Source of the DNA: an uncultured Gammaproteobacteria bacterium
GTDB lineage: Bacteria; Pseudomonadota; Gammaproteobacteria; Steroidobacterales; JABDMI01
NCBI GenBank assembly: GCA_938039225.1
Contig: CALHVH010000239.1
Span: 1 to 11,875, forward strand
DNA length: 11,875 bases
Direction: 5' to 3'
Shown: positions 1 to 6,139 of the stretch, one piece after another
Layout: each line of letters starts with the position of its first letter
Position numbering within the stretch: position 1 is the stretch's first letter
Translations under genes and position numbers: made by a program
Notes under the pieces: model-generated
The model's input: the letters and a program-made list of their open reading frames with translations, nothing else
Told to the model about the DNA's origin: nothing
Databases searched by the model: none

Positions 1-700
1 TAATTGCCAAGTCACCGTTCTAGAGAAAATTGATAATCTCTATAAAGTTCGTTTTGATAGAGACGTAGTAGATTATTTACAAAAATTTGGGCATATGCCA
101 TTGCCGCCCTATATTGAACGGGCTGATACAGAACAAGATCAAACTCGTTATCAAACTGTTTTTGCGAAAGAGTTGGGTGCGGTAGCTGCGCCTACTGCAA
201 GTTTGCATTTTGATGAAGCCATGTTAAACGACATTGCTAAATTAAAAATTGATGTTTCGGAAATAACCTTACATGTTGGTGCTGGAACTTTTCAGCCGGT
301 TCGCTGTGATGACTTATCTGCTCATATCATGCATAGTGAATTCTTAGACGTTCCTCAATCAGTGGTTGATGAGATTGTGAAGACCAAAAGCCAAGGTGGT
401 CGAATTATTGCGGTTGGTACAACGGTTGTGCGCTCTTTAGAAACTGCGGCTCAGAATGGTCAATTAGAAGCCTTCAAAGGGGATAGTGCATTATTTATTA
501 TGCCTGGGTTTGAATTTAAAGTGATTGATGCCATGCTAACCAATTTTCATCTACCTGAATCGACTTTACTGATGCTGGTTTCGGCTTTTGCAGGTTACGA
601 TAAGATAAAGGCCGCGTATCAACATGCTATTCAAGAACGATATCGCTTCTTTAGTTATGGTGATGCGATGTTGTTGACGAGAAAAGTTAATACTGACTAA
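1..700 (+). CDS. queA: S-adenosylmethionine:tRNA ribosyltransferase-isomerase, 5'-truncated by the window edge
   Basis: QueA transfers and isomerises the ribosyl group of S-adenosylmethionine onto 7-aminomethyl-7-deazaguanine at the wobble position of GUN-anticodon tRNAs, giving epoxyqueuosine in the cytoplasm. The frame is already open at base 2, so the real start lies left of the window and the ATG at 95 is internal. About 232 residues are visible, against roughly 350 in the complete family. Conserved blocks read HMPLPPYIER, GAVAAPTASLHFDE, TLHVGAGTFQPVR, HIMHSE, AVGTTVVRSLE, TNFHLPESTLLMLVSAFAGY and RYRFFSYGDAM, all close to E. coli QueA. The visible part is intact and ends with TAA. The next gene, tgt, acts one step earlier on the same tRNA, so the pair is functionally linked. 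Identification is secure; only the N-terminal third is unseen. Confidence 0.97.
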   Translation, partial: NCQVTVLEKIDNLYKVRFDRDVVDYLQKFGHMPLPPYIERADTEQDQTRYQTVFAKELGAVAAPTASLHFDEAMLNDIAKLKIDVSEITLHVGAGTFQPVRCDDLSAHIMHSEFLDVPQSVVDEIVKTKSQGGRIIAVGTTVVRSLETAAQNGQLEAFKGDSALFIMPGFEFKVIDAMLTNFHLPESTLLMLVSAFAGYDKIKAAYQHAIQERYRFFSYGDAMLLTRKVNTD

Positions 701-701
701 C

Positions 702-781
702 GAGATTGCCACGCAAATGCTCGCAATGACTAGGCTTATGTATTTGTGTTATTGCAAGGATCAAAGTGACGCTGCAATCTC
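702..781. repeat. REP-like imperfect inverted repeat between queA and tgt
   Basis: The 80 bp begin with GAGATTGC (702-709) and end with its exact complement GCAATCTC (774-781). Inside, GCTCGCAATGAC (719-730) faces GTTATTGCAAGG (748-759), an imperfect complement matching at 9 of 12 positions. The halves 702-730 and 748-781 therefore read as two diverged, oppositely oriented copies of one unit. That unit resembles the widespread bacterial repeat of the form GTCATTGCGAG...GCAATCTC. It fills nearly all of the 105-bp gap between the two genes and would form a long hairpin in a joint transcript. No coding frame is evident. The family assignment rests on memory of the motif, and genome-wide copy number is unknown here. 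Confidence 0.7.
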
Positions 782-805
782 ATTAACAAATAAGAAAAAC
801 AATTT

Positions 806-1915
806 ATGAAATTTGATTTACACAATACTGATGGTCATGCTCGACGCGGACAATTACAGTTTGAGCGTGGAGTTATTGACACACCTGCATTTATGCCAGT
901 TGGAACTTATGGTTCTGTTAAAGGCTTAAGTCCAGATGAAGTGGAAGACCTCGGCGCACAAATTATTCTTGGAAATACTTTCCATCTAATGCTACGTCCA
1001 GGAACTGAGGTTATTAAAGCCCATGGTAGTTTGCATGGCTTTATGAATTGGGATAAACCGATACTAACTGATTCAGGGGGGTTCCAAGTATGGAGCTTGG
1101 CCGAGATGCGAAAAATTACCGAAGAGGGTGCAAGTTTTCGTTCACCGGTAAATGGTGACAAAATAATGCTGTCCCCTGAGAAGTCTATGCAAGTGCAGGC
1201 TGATTTAGGGTCTGACATCGTCATGATATTTGATGAATGCACGCCATATCCTGCCACAGAAAAACAGGCCAGAGACTCAATGGAGTTGTCACTACGTTGG
1301 GCGCAGCGGAGTCGAACTGAATACGATAAGCTTAAAACAAATCAAGATGCTGCGCTTTTTGGAATTGTACAAGGCGGTATGTATCCTAATCTGCGTAAAG
1401 AATCTCTGGATGGTTTAGTTAACATCGGGTTTGAAGGGTATGCATTAGGAGGTTTGTCGGTTGGGGAAACCGAAGAAGAATGTCATATGATTTTGGATGC
1501 TATTGCTCATCAAATGCCAGACGACAAACCGCGGTATTTAATGGGGGTAGGTACGCCTGAGGATTTAGTAGAGGCTGTGAGTCGCGGTATAGATATGTTT
1601 GATTGCGTGATGCCCACACGTAATGCAAGGAATGGGCATTTGTTTACAAGATTTGGTGTAGTTAGAATTCGTAATGCGCAGTATCAGCTTGATACTCAAG
1701 CTGTCGATCCGGATTGTGGCTGTTTTACCTGCAAAAATTACTCGCGCTCGTATTTACGTCATTTAGACAAATGTAATGAGATGCTAGGCTCACGTTTAAA
1801 CACTATTCATAATTTGTATTACTACCAAGAACTCATGCAAGGCATGCGAGATGCTATTGAAAAGGGACAATTCTCTGAATTTAAAGAAAATTTCTATGCT
1901 TTGCGCAATTCTTGA
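806..1915 (+). CDS. tgt: tRNA-guanine transglycosylase (queuine tRNA-ribosyltransferase)
   Basis: Tgt swaps guanine 34 of GUN-anticodon tRNAs for the queuosine precursor preQ1. The 369 residues compare with 375 in E. coli and cover the complete TIM-barrel enzyme. The general acid/base aspartate is D89 in LTDSGGFQVWSL. The nucleophile is D266 in GIDMFDCVMPTRNARNG. The zinc ligands are C304, C306 and C309 (CGCFTC) plus H335 in LNTIHN. Substrate-pocket blocks DIVMIFDECTPYP and GGLSVGE are also present. A tryptophan replaces the usual phenylalanine in GGFQVFSL, a minor change. The start is fixed by MKFDLHNTDGHARRG, which aligns with E. coli MKFELDTTDGRARRG. The ribosome-binding site is weak, with only an A-rich AAGAAAAAC upstream. 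It follows queA by 105 bp containing a repeat and is probably cotranscribed with it. Confidence 0.98.
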   Translation: MKFDLHNTDGHARRGQLQFERGVIDTPAFMPVGTYGSVKGLSPDEVEDLGAQIILGNTFHLMLRPGTEVIKAHGSLHGFMNWDKPILTDSGGFQVWSLAEMRKITEEGASFRSPVNGDKIMLSPEKSMQVQADLGSDIVMIFDECTPYPATEKQARDSMELSLRWAQRSRTEYDKLKTNQDAALFGIVQGGMYPNLRKESLDGLVNIGFEGYALGGLSVGETEEECHMILDAIAHQMPDDKPRYLMGVGTPEDLVEAVSRGIDMFDCVMPTRNARNGHLFTRFGVVRIRNAQYQLDTQAVDPDCGCFTCKNYSRSYLRHLDKCNEMLGSRLNTIHNLYYYQELMQGMRDAIEKGQFSEFKENFYALRNS

Positions 1916-1929
1916 GCAAGTAATCTAGT

Positions 1930-1958
1930 CTGAGAAAACTCGTACTTTATGGCATAAT
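1930..1958 (+). promoter_or_regulatory. Candidate sigma70-type promoter for yajC-secD-secF
   Basis: A -10-like CATAAT (1953-1958, 5 of 6 matches to TATAAT) lies 17 bp downstream of CTGAGA (1930-1935, 4 of 6 matches to TTGACA). It is just past the tgt stop codon, in the longest gap of the + strand cluster (131 bp). The start would be near 1965, giving a leader of about 80 nt before yajC. In other gammaproteobacteria these genes can also be read from upstream promoters, so this may be an additional internal promoter. The call rests on consensus matching only. Confidence 0.45.
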
Positions 1959-1989
1959 ACGCGGTCTTTTGCGAGCCGAGCTCGTCAGT

Positions 1990-2016
1990 ATTTGCCATTA
2001 AGTTCATGTGGCAAAT
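1990..2016 (+). repeat. Inverted repeat in the yajC leader
   Basis: ATTTGCCA (1990-1997) and TGGCAAAT (2009-2016) are perfect 8-bp complements separated by 11 nt, and lie 30 nt upstream of the yajC start codon. No T-run follows, so it is not a terminator. It could be an mRNA hairpin that affects translation or stability, or an operator for a DNA-binding protein. Its function is unknown. Confidence 0.55.
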
Positions 2017-2046
2017 TTACATAACTCATATAAGTTTGGGGTCATT

Positions 2047-2376
2047 ATGAATATTTTTGATAACGCTATTTATGCAGCTGCTGCAGGTGCTCCAGCACAA
2101 AACCCATTTGGAAGCATTTTTATGTTTTTGGGAATTATTGCTATCTTTTACTTCCTTATTTTACGTCCGCAGCAAAAACAGCATAAAGCGCACAAACAAA
2201 TGGTAGATGCTATGGCTGTGGGTAATGAAATTGTTACCAATGGCGGAATTCTTGGCAAAGTAACCAAATTGGATGATCAATTTTTAACAGTAAAAATTGC
2301 TGATGGAGTTGAAATCAAGGTTCAGCGCCATCATGTAGCTAGAGTATTACCTAAAGGCTCAATGAAAAGCGCCTAA
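2047..2376 (+). CDS. yajC: Sec translocon accessory subunit YajC
   Basis: YajC is a small inner-membrane protein that copurifies with SecD and SecF and associates with the SecYEG translocon. The 109 residues match the usual length of about 110. A short N-terminal segment precedes one membrane helix at about residues 21-38 (IFMFLGIIAIFYFLIL). The hallmark LRPQQKQ follows at 39-45, then a small basic cytoplasmic domain with EIVTNGGILGKV and VQRHHVARVLPKG. I chose the ATG at 2047 because GGGG at 2038-2041 is a suitable Shine-Dalgarno five bases away and because MNIFDNAIYAAAAG is a typical YajC N-terminus. An in-frame GTG at 2008 would add 13 unlikely residues. secD starts 63 bp downstream. Confidence 0.96.
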   Translation: MNIFDNAIYAAAAGAPAQNPFGSIFMFLGIIAIFYFLILRPQQKQHKAHKQMVDAMAVGNEIVTNGGILGKVTKLDDQFLTVKIADGVEIKVQRHHVARVLPKGSMKSA

Positions 2377-2439
2377 GCAGAGTTGTTAGCTGTTCAATAT
2401 TTTAAGAATAAAAATTTAAGATCAAAATAAGAGATCATT

Positions 2440-4305
2440 ATGAATATCTATCCTAATTGGAAGAACTGGTTAGTTGTAATTGTTGTCGCTTTAGGCATTT
2501 TCTTTGCCTTACCTAATTTATTTGGTGAAGATCCTGCGATTCAATTTAAAGCCCCAAGTTCAGACATTGAATTAACTGAATCGGATGTTACTGCAGTTCA
2601 GTCGGTTTTATCAGAAGCTGGAATTACTCCACGTAGCATCGAGATTGATAAAGGCGAAATGGTTATTCGTATGAACTCAGTGGCTGACCAACTAGAGTCT
2701 ATTGATGTAATTCGTCCACGTTTTAAAGAAAATTCTGCGGCTTTGGCATTTGCTGCTCGTTCGCCTGACTGGATGAAAACTTTGGGCATGGGTACTGTTG
2801 GTTTGGGGTTGGATTTACGGGGTGGTGTACATTTTCTTTATGAAGTAGATTTAGATAGCTTTGTAAAAACTGAATTTGAAAAGTACGAAGCCTCAGCACG
2901 CAAACGTTTACGCACTAATAAAATTCGTTCTGAAACCATTAAAGCAACTGATACTTCAGTGGTATTAGAATTTAAAGATGTCGCAACTCGCGATAAAGCC
3001 AGTGCCACTCTAAGTCAAGATGATAATGGCAGAACGTTCACAAATCTAAATAATACCTCTAACCCAAGTTTTAGCGTTACCTTAAGTGACGAGCAACTTA
3101 AAGTGCGTCAAGATTTTGCCATCACGCAAAATATAACCACCCTACGTTCACGTGTTGAAGAATTGGGTGTGTCTGAGCCATTAGTGCAACGTCAAGGGCT
3201 TAATCGTATTGTTGTTCAGTTACCGGGTGTACAGGATCCAGGTCGCGCTGATGAAATTCTTGGATCTACTGCAACTTTAGAATTCCGTTTGGTTGATCAA
3301 GATAATGATCCCTACAAAGCGGCTCAAACTGGACGGGCGCCTTTGGGTACCAAGTTGTACTATGAAACAGATGGTCAGCCAATCTTGCTAAAAAGACAAG
3401 TTATTGCTAGTGGTGAACATTTAAGTGGGGCAAGCTCAGGTATTGACACAGAAAGTGGCTCTCCTGCAGTGTTTGTGGACTTGACAGGTATTGGAGCTGA
3501 AAATATGTTGCAAACCACTAAAGCCAATATAGGAAAACCTATGGCTGTTGTGTTTATCAGTCAAGAGAAAGAGTTTTATGATGAAAATAATAATAAATTA
3601 GATAAACCTATTACTACTGAAAAACAAGAAGTGATTAATGTGGCCACTATTAATGGTGTGTTCAGTTCAAGCTTTAGAATTTCTGGCATGGGCACCATTG
3701 AACGTGCAACCAATACTGCCTTGTTGCTCAGAGCTGGTGCTTTAGCTGCGCCTTTGTACAAGGTTGAAGAACGCACCATTGGTCCAAGTTTAGGTCAAGA
3801 CAATATCGACAGTGGTATGCAGGCTATTATTTTTGGCTTTATCGGTATTTTTGTGTTCATGTTGTTGTATTACAAAAAATTTGGCTTATATGCGAATATA
3901 GCCTTGATCGTTAACTTAGTCTTAATTGTTGCCTTGCTATCTATTATTCCAACGTCATTAACATTACCAGGTATTGCAGGTATTGTATTAACGGTTGGTA
4001 TGGCGGTGGATGCCAACGTACTTATATTTGAACGCATACGAGAAGAACTGGCAGTAGGCACGGATGTGCAACAAGCTATCTATTCAGGCTATGACAAAGC
4101 CTTTAGTTCAATTGCTGATGCCAACGTAACCACCTTTATAGCTGCGGTAGTTCTTTTTGCACTGGGAACGGGTCCTGTTAAGGGCTTCGCTGTTACTTTA
4201 ATGTTAGGTATTGCTACTTCAATGTTTACTGCAATTGTGGGTACACGTGCTTTGGTTAATTTCCTTTATGGCAAAAAACCAAGATTGGCTGATTTATCTA
4301 TCTAA
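2440..4305 (+). CDS. secD: Protein translocase subunit SecD
   Basis: SecD pairs with SecF to form a proton-driven RND-family membrane complex that pulls exported proteins forward on the periplasmic side of SecYEG. The 621 residues match the E. coli length of 615. The N-terminus MNIYPNWKNWLVVIVV leads into the first membrane helix (about 10-28). The D1 motif GLDLRGGV is at 123-130. A large periplasmic P1 region contains LRSRVEELGVSEPLVQRQG and TLEFRLV. Five further membrane helices fill about 462-610. The D5 motif GMAVDANVLIFERIREE carries D524, equivalent by alignment to the proton-relay Asp519 of E. coli. The final helices contain MLGIATSMFTAIVGTRALV. A modest Shine-Dalgarno AAGAG (2429-2433) sits six bases before the ATG. 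secF follows after 52 bp in the same direction. Intact, with no frameshift seen. Confidence 0.98.
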   Translation: MNIYPNWKNWLVVIVVALGIFFALPNLFGEDPAIQFKAPSSDIELTESDVTAVQSVLSEAGITPRSIEIDKGEMVIRMNSVADQLESIDVIRPRFKENSAALAFAARSPDWMKTLGMGTVGLGLDLRGGVHFLYEVDLDSFVKTEFEKYEASARKRLRTNKIRSETIKATDTSVVLEFKDVATRDKASATLSQDDNGRTFTNLNNTSNPSFSVTLSDEQLKVRQDFAITQNITTLRSRVEELGVSEPLVQRQGLNRIVVQLPGVQDPGRADEILGSTATLEFRLVDQDNDPYKAAQTGRAPLGTKLYYETDGQPILLKRQVIASGEHLSGASSGIDTESGSPAVFVDLTGIGAENMLQTTKANIGKPMAVVFISQEKEFYDENNNKLDKPITTEKQEVINVATINGVFSSSFRISGMGTIERATNTALLLRAGALAAPLYKVEERTIGPSLGQDNIDSGMQAIIFGFIGIFVFMLLYYKKFGLYANIALIVNLVLIVALLSIIPTSLTLPGIAGIVLTVGMAVDANVLIFERIREELAVGTDVQQAIYSGYDKAFSSIADANVTTFIAAVVLFALGTGPVKGFAVTLMLGIATSMFTAIVGTRALVNFLYGKKPRLADLSI

Positions 4306-4318
4306 ATTGTTAAATTGT
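4303..4318 (+). repeat. Tandem 8-bp duplication spanning the secD stop codon
   Basis: TAAATTGT occurs twice head to tail, and the first copy supplies the secD stop codon TAA. It looks like a small slippage duplication in the AT-rich secD-secF spacer. It is followed by an AAAT-rich run (about 4322-4340). The second TAA is out of frame with secD. No function is apparent. Confidence 0.5.
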
Positions 4319-4357
4319 AGAAAAAAATAAATAAATAATTAAAGCGGAAAACGCATT

Positions 4358-5287
4358 ATGAGAATTTTTAGTAAAACACCTAATTTTAAGTTCATGGATA
4401 AACGCAAGATTGCTGCGGTTGTATCGCTGTTCTTGATTGCCTTTTCAATATTTTCTTTCGCTACTCGAGGTTTTAACTTAGGTATTGATTTTACCGGCGG
4501 CGTTTTGGTTGAAGTCGGTTACACCAATAATGTCGAGTTGCAGCCAATTAGACAGGCGCTTAATACAGGTGGTTATGAAGATGCGGTTGTACAGCATTAT
4601 GGAACGACTAAAGATGTGTTAATTCGCTTATTGCCTCAAGAAGGGCGTAATGATGCTGAAGTTCGTGACAATATCATCAGTGTGTTAAGTGCTCAAAATA
4701 GTGAAGCACAATTACGTGGCCTCTCATTCGTTGGTCCATCTGTTGGTAAAGAGCTAAAAGAGAATGGTGGCATCGCCGCGATGACGGCATTAAGCTTAAT
4801 CTTTTTGTATATTTGGTTCCGTTTTAAATGGCATTTTTCACTAGGGGCTAGTGGCGCTTTGATACATGATGTTATTCTCACCTTAGGTGTGTTTTCATGG
4901 TTCCAGATTGCTTTTGATATGAATGTGCTTGCTGCTTTGATGGCAGTGATAGGATACTCCCTTAACGATACGATTGTAGTATTTGATAGGATTCGAGAGA
5001 ATTTATTAGGGATTCGAAACACAGAACCTGAAGAGGTCATGAATTTATCCATTAATGAGATGCTTGCCCGTACCTTTGTAACCAGTTTTACAACCCTATT
5101 AGTAGTGACATCACTCTTTGTCTTGGGCGGAGAGGCGATTAAGTCATTTGCATTAGCATTAATTATTGGAATTGTGGTTGGTACTTATTCATCGATTTAT
5201 ATTGCGAGTGCGACTGCATTAGGTCTCGGAATCACTCAGGAAGATTTGATTCCTGTTGTCGACGAAGAAATGGAAGAGATGCCGTAA
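4358..5287 (+). CDS. secF: Protein translocase subunit SecF
   Basis: SecF is the inner-membrane partner of SecD in the proton-powered SecDF complex. The 309 residues compare with 323 in E. coli. The first membrane helix is at about 17-35. The D1 motif LGIDFTGGVLVEV is at 41-53. A short periplasmic domain runs to about 135 and contains LRGLSFVGPSVGKEL. Five membrane helices follow. The D4-D5 region ALMAVIGYSLNDTIVVFDRI includes D204, matching by alignment E. coli Asp213, which is needed for proton transport. NEMLARTFVTSFTTLLVV precedes the last helices. The C-terminus is acidic (VDEEMEEMP). GGA at 4346-4348 is a plausible Shine-Dalgarno nine bases before the ATG. Translation ends at tandem stop codons (TAATAA), directly followed by a terminator, which marks secF as the last gene of the operon. 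Confidence 0.98.
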   Translation: MRIFSKTPNFKFMDKRKIAAVVSLFLIAFSIFSFATRGFNLGIDFTGGVLVEVGYTNNVELQPIRQALNTGGYEDAVVQHYGTTKDVLIRLLPQEGRNDAEVRDNIISVLSAQNSEAQLRGLSFVGPSVGKELKENGGIAAMTALSLIFLYIWFRFKWHFSLGASGALIHDVILTLGVFSWFQIAFDMNVLAALMAVIGYSLNDTIVVFDRIRENLLGIRNTEPEEVMNLSINEMLARTFVTSFTTLLVVTSLFVLGGEAIKSFALALIIGIVVGTYSSIYIASATALGLGITQEDLIPVVDEEMEEMP

Positions 5288-5288
5288 T

Positions 5289-5309
5289 AAAAATATAAGT
5301 TATATTTTT
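5289..5309. repeat. AT-only 21-bp palindrome after secF
   Basis: AAAAATATAA and TTATATTTTT are perfect 10-bp complements around a single G. It begins within the tandem secF stop codons and ends one base before the terminator stem. As RNA it could form a weak extra hairpin. As DNA it is a symmetric AT-rich site. The role is unknown and it may be incidental. Confidence 0.5.
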
Positions 5310-5310
5310 C

Positions 5311-5348
5311 AAAACCGTCTTTGGAGAATAATCTAAAGACGGTTTTTT
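5311..5348 (+). terminator. Rho-independent terminator of the secDF operon
   Basis: AAAACCGTCTTT (5311-5322) pairs perfectly with AAAGACGGTTTT (5335-5346). Three more pairs, including one G-U, extend the stem to 15 bp with a six-base loop. A T-run (TTTTTT, 5343-5348) completes a textbook intrinsic terminator 23 bp past the secF stop. Confidence 0.93.
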
Positions 5349-5378
5349 ATTATTTACCGTATTACATACGAGAGTATT

Positions 5379-6053
5379 ATGAGTTTTTTAAAAAAATTAT
5401 TTTCAAAAAATAAACAAGCACCAGAATTGCAAGATAAAAATGATGAGCTCGATCTAATCGATCAAGTGGAAAATACAGTTTCTCTTGATTTTGGTGACAA
5501 TAAAGTTTATCCCTATTTTATGCGTTATGAAAATCATGAATTAAGCGAAGGTCAATTGGCCTCAGTCTTTCATTACTCTCAGGAAGAAAAGCCGGTAGTA
5601 CTACAAACCGTGGTCTTACAAGATGATGAAGGTCTAGCTCTCATGGATAACTCTGAAATGAGTGAAGACATATTAAATGCGGTAGATAAACAAGCCTTAG
5701 CGAATATCACGGCATTTGAACTGGATTTTAAATTTCACCCAGAATACGATGAAAAAATAATAGTTGCACAAGGACCGACCTTTACTTGCGAAGCAATTTT
5801 GTCGGAAGAGCAAATGCTTAAAGCGCATGTAATGTTAGATGCCGATGAAATTATGGTGGCAATACCTCGTCGCGGCGTCATTCTCGCTGCATCCAATGAG
5901 TTACAAGGGGATATGCGTCAAACCTTTATGAATTTACATATGTATATCTGGTTAGATCAGCAAGGAGCAGAAGGGGATTTATCTCAATTATGTAAAGATA
6001 TTTTTGTACTTAAGCACGGCGAAATAGAAGGTGTGTTGTATATTGACGCTTAG
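5379..6053 (+). CDS. Conserved-looking 224-residue protein of unknown function
   Basis: I do not recognise this gene with confidence. The 224-residue product has no signal peptide and no membrane helix. It is acidic overall apart from a short basic N-terminus (MSFLKKLFSKNK), which could be amphipathic. The core has alternating strands and helices, with VYPYFMRYE at 43-51, VVLQTVVLQDDEGLALMD at 73-90, a helix DILNAVDKQALANI near 97-110 and VAIPRRGVILAAS at 160-172. The order of a YP motif, a helix ending in 'ALANI' and an 'aiP-R' strand faintly recalls the DUF1444 (YtpQ-like) family, a weak impression only. The ATG is supported by GAGAG at 5370-5374. The gene starts 30 bp after the secDF terminator, so it needs its own promoter or read-through; no convincing promoter is visible. 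It converges with the giant ATPase gene across a shared terminator, so any link to that system is unproven. Confidence 0.85.
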   Translation: MSFLKKLFSKNKQAPELQDKNDELDLIDQVENTVSLDFGDNKVYPYFMRYENHELSEGQLASVFHYSQEEKPVVLQTVVLQDDEGLALMDNSEMSEDILNAVDKQALANITAFELDFKFHPEYDEKIIVAQGPTFTCEAILSEEQMLKAHVMLDADEIMVAIPRRGVILAASNELQGDMRQTFMNLHMYIWLDQQGAEGDLSQLCKDIFVLKHGEIEGVLYIDA

Positions 6054-6082
6054 GTAATTTTTCTGAAATAAATTATTTTGAA

Positions 6083-6125
6083 AATAAAAAAGCTACTTAG
6101 AGAAACCTCTAGTAGCTTTTTTATT
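6083..6125. terminator. Bidirectional terminator between convergent genes
   Basis: AATAAAAAAGCTACT (6083-6097) and AGTAGCTTTTTTATT (6111-6125) are exact 15-bp complements. Inside, AGAG (6099-6102) pairs with CTCT (6107-6110), leaving one bulged T and an AAAC loop. Each strand has a T-run after the GC-containing stem, so it can stop the + strand gene ending at 6053 and the - strand ATPase gene ending at 6140. Confidence 0.92.
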
Positions 6126-6139
6126 AGTAGTTTTTGAAA

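Noticed and set aside
907..1257. Open frame of 116 codons on the - strand inside tgt
   Set aside because: It lies wholly antisense to a clearly real, conserved enzyme, and its translation shows no recognisable domain.
2008..2046. In-frame GTG giving a 13-residue longer YajC
   Set aside because: No Shine-Dalgarno precedes it, the added residues are not YajC-like, and ATG at 2047 has GGGG at the right spacing and the expected protein length.
5349..5378. Promoter for the unknown gene in the 30 bp after the secDF terminator
   Set aside because: Only a weak TATTAC (5360-5365) is visible, and no acceptable -35 element stands at the right distance.
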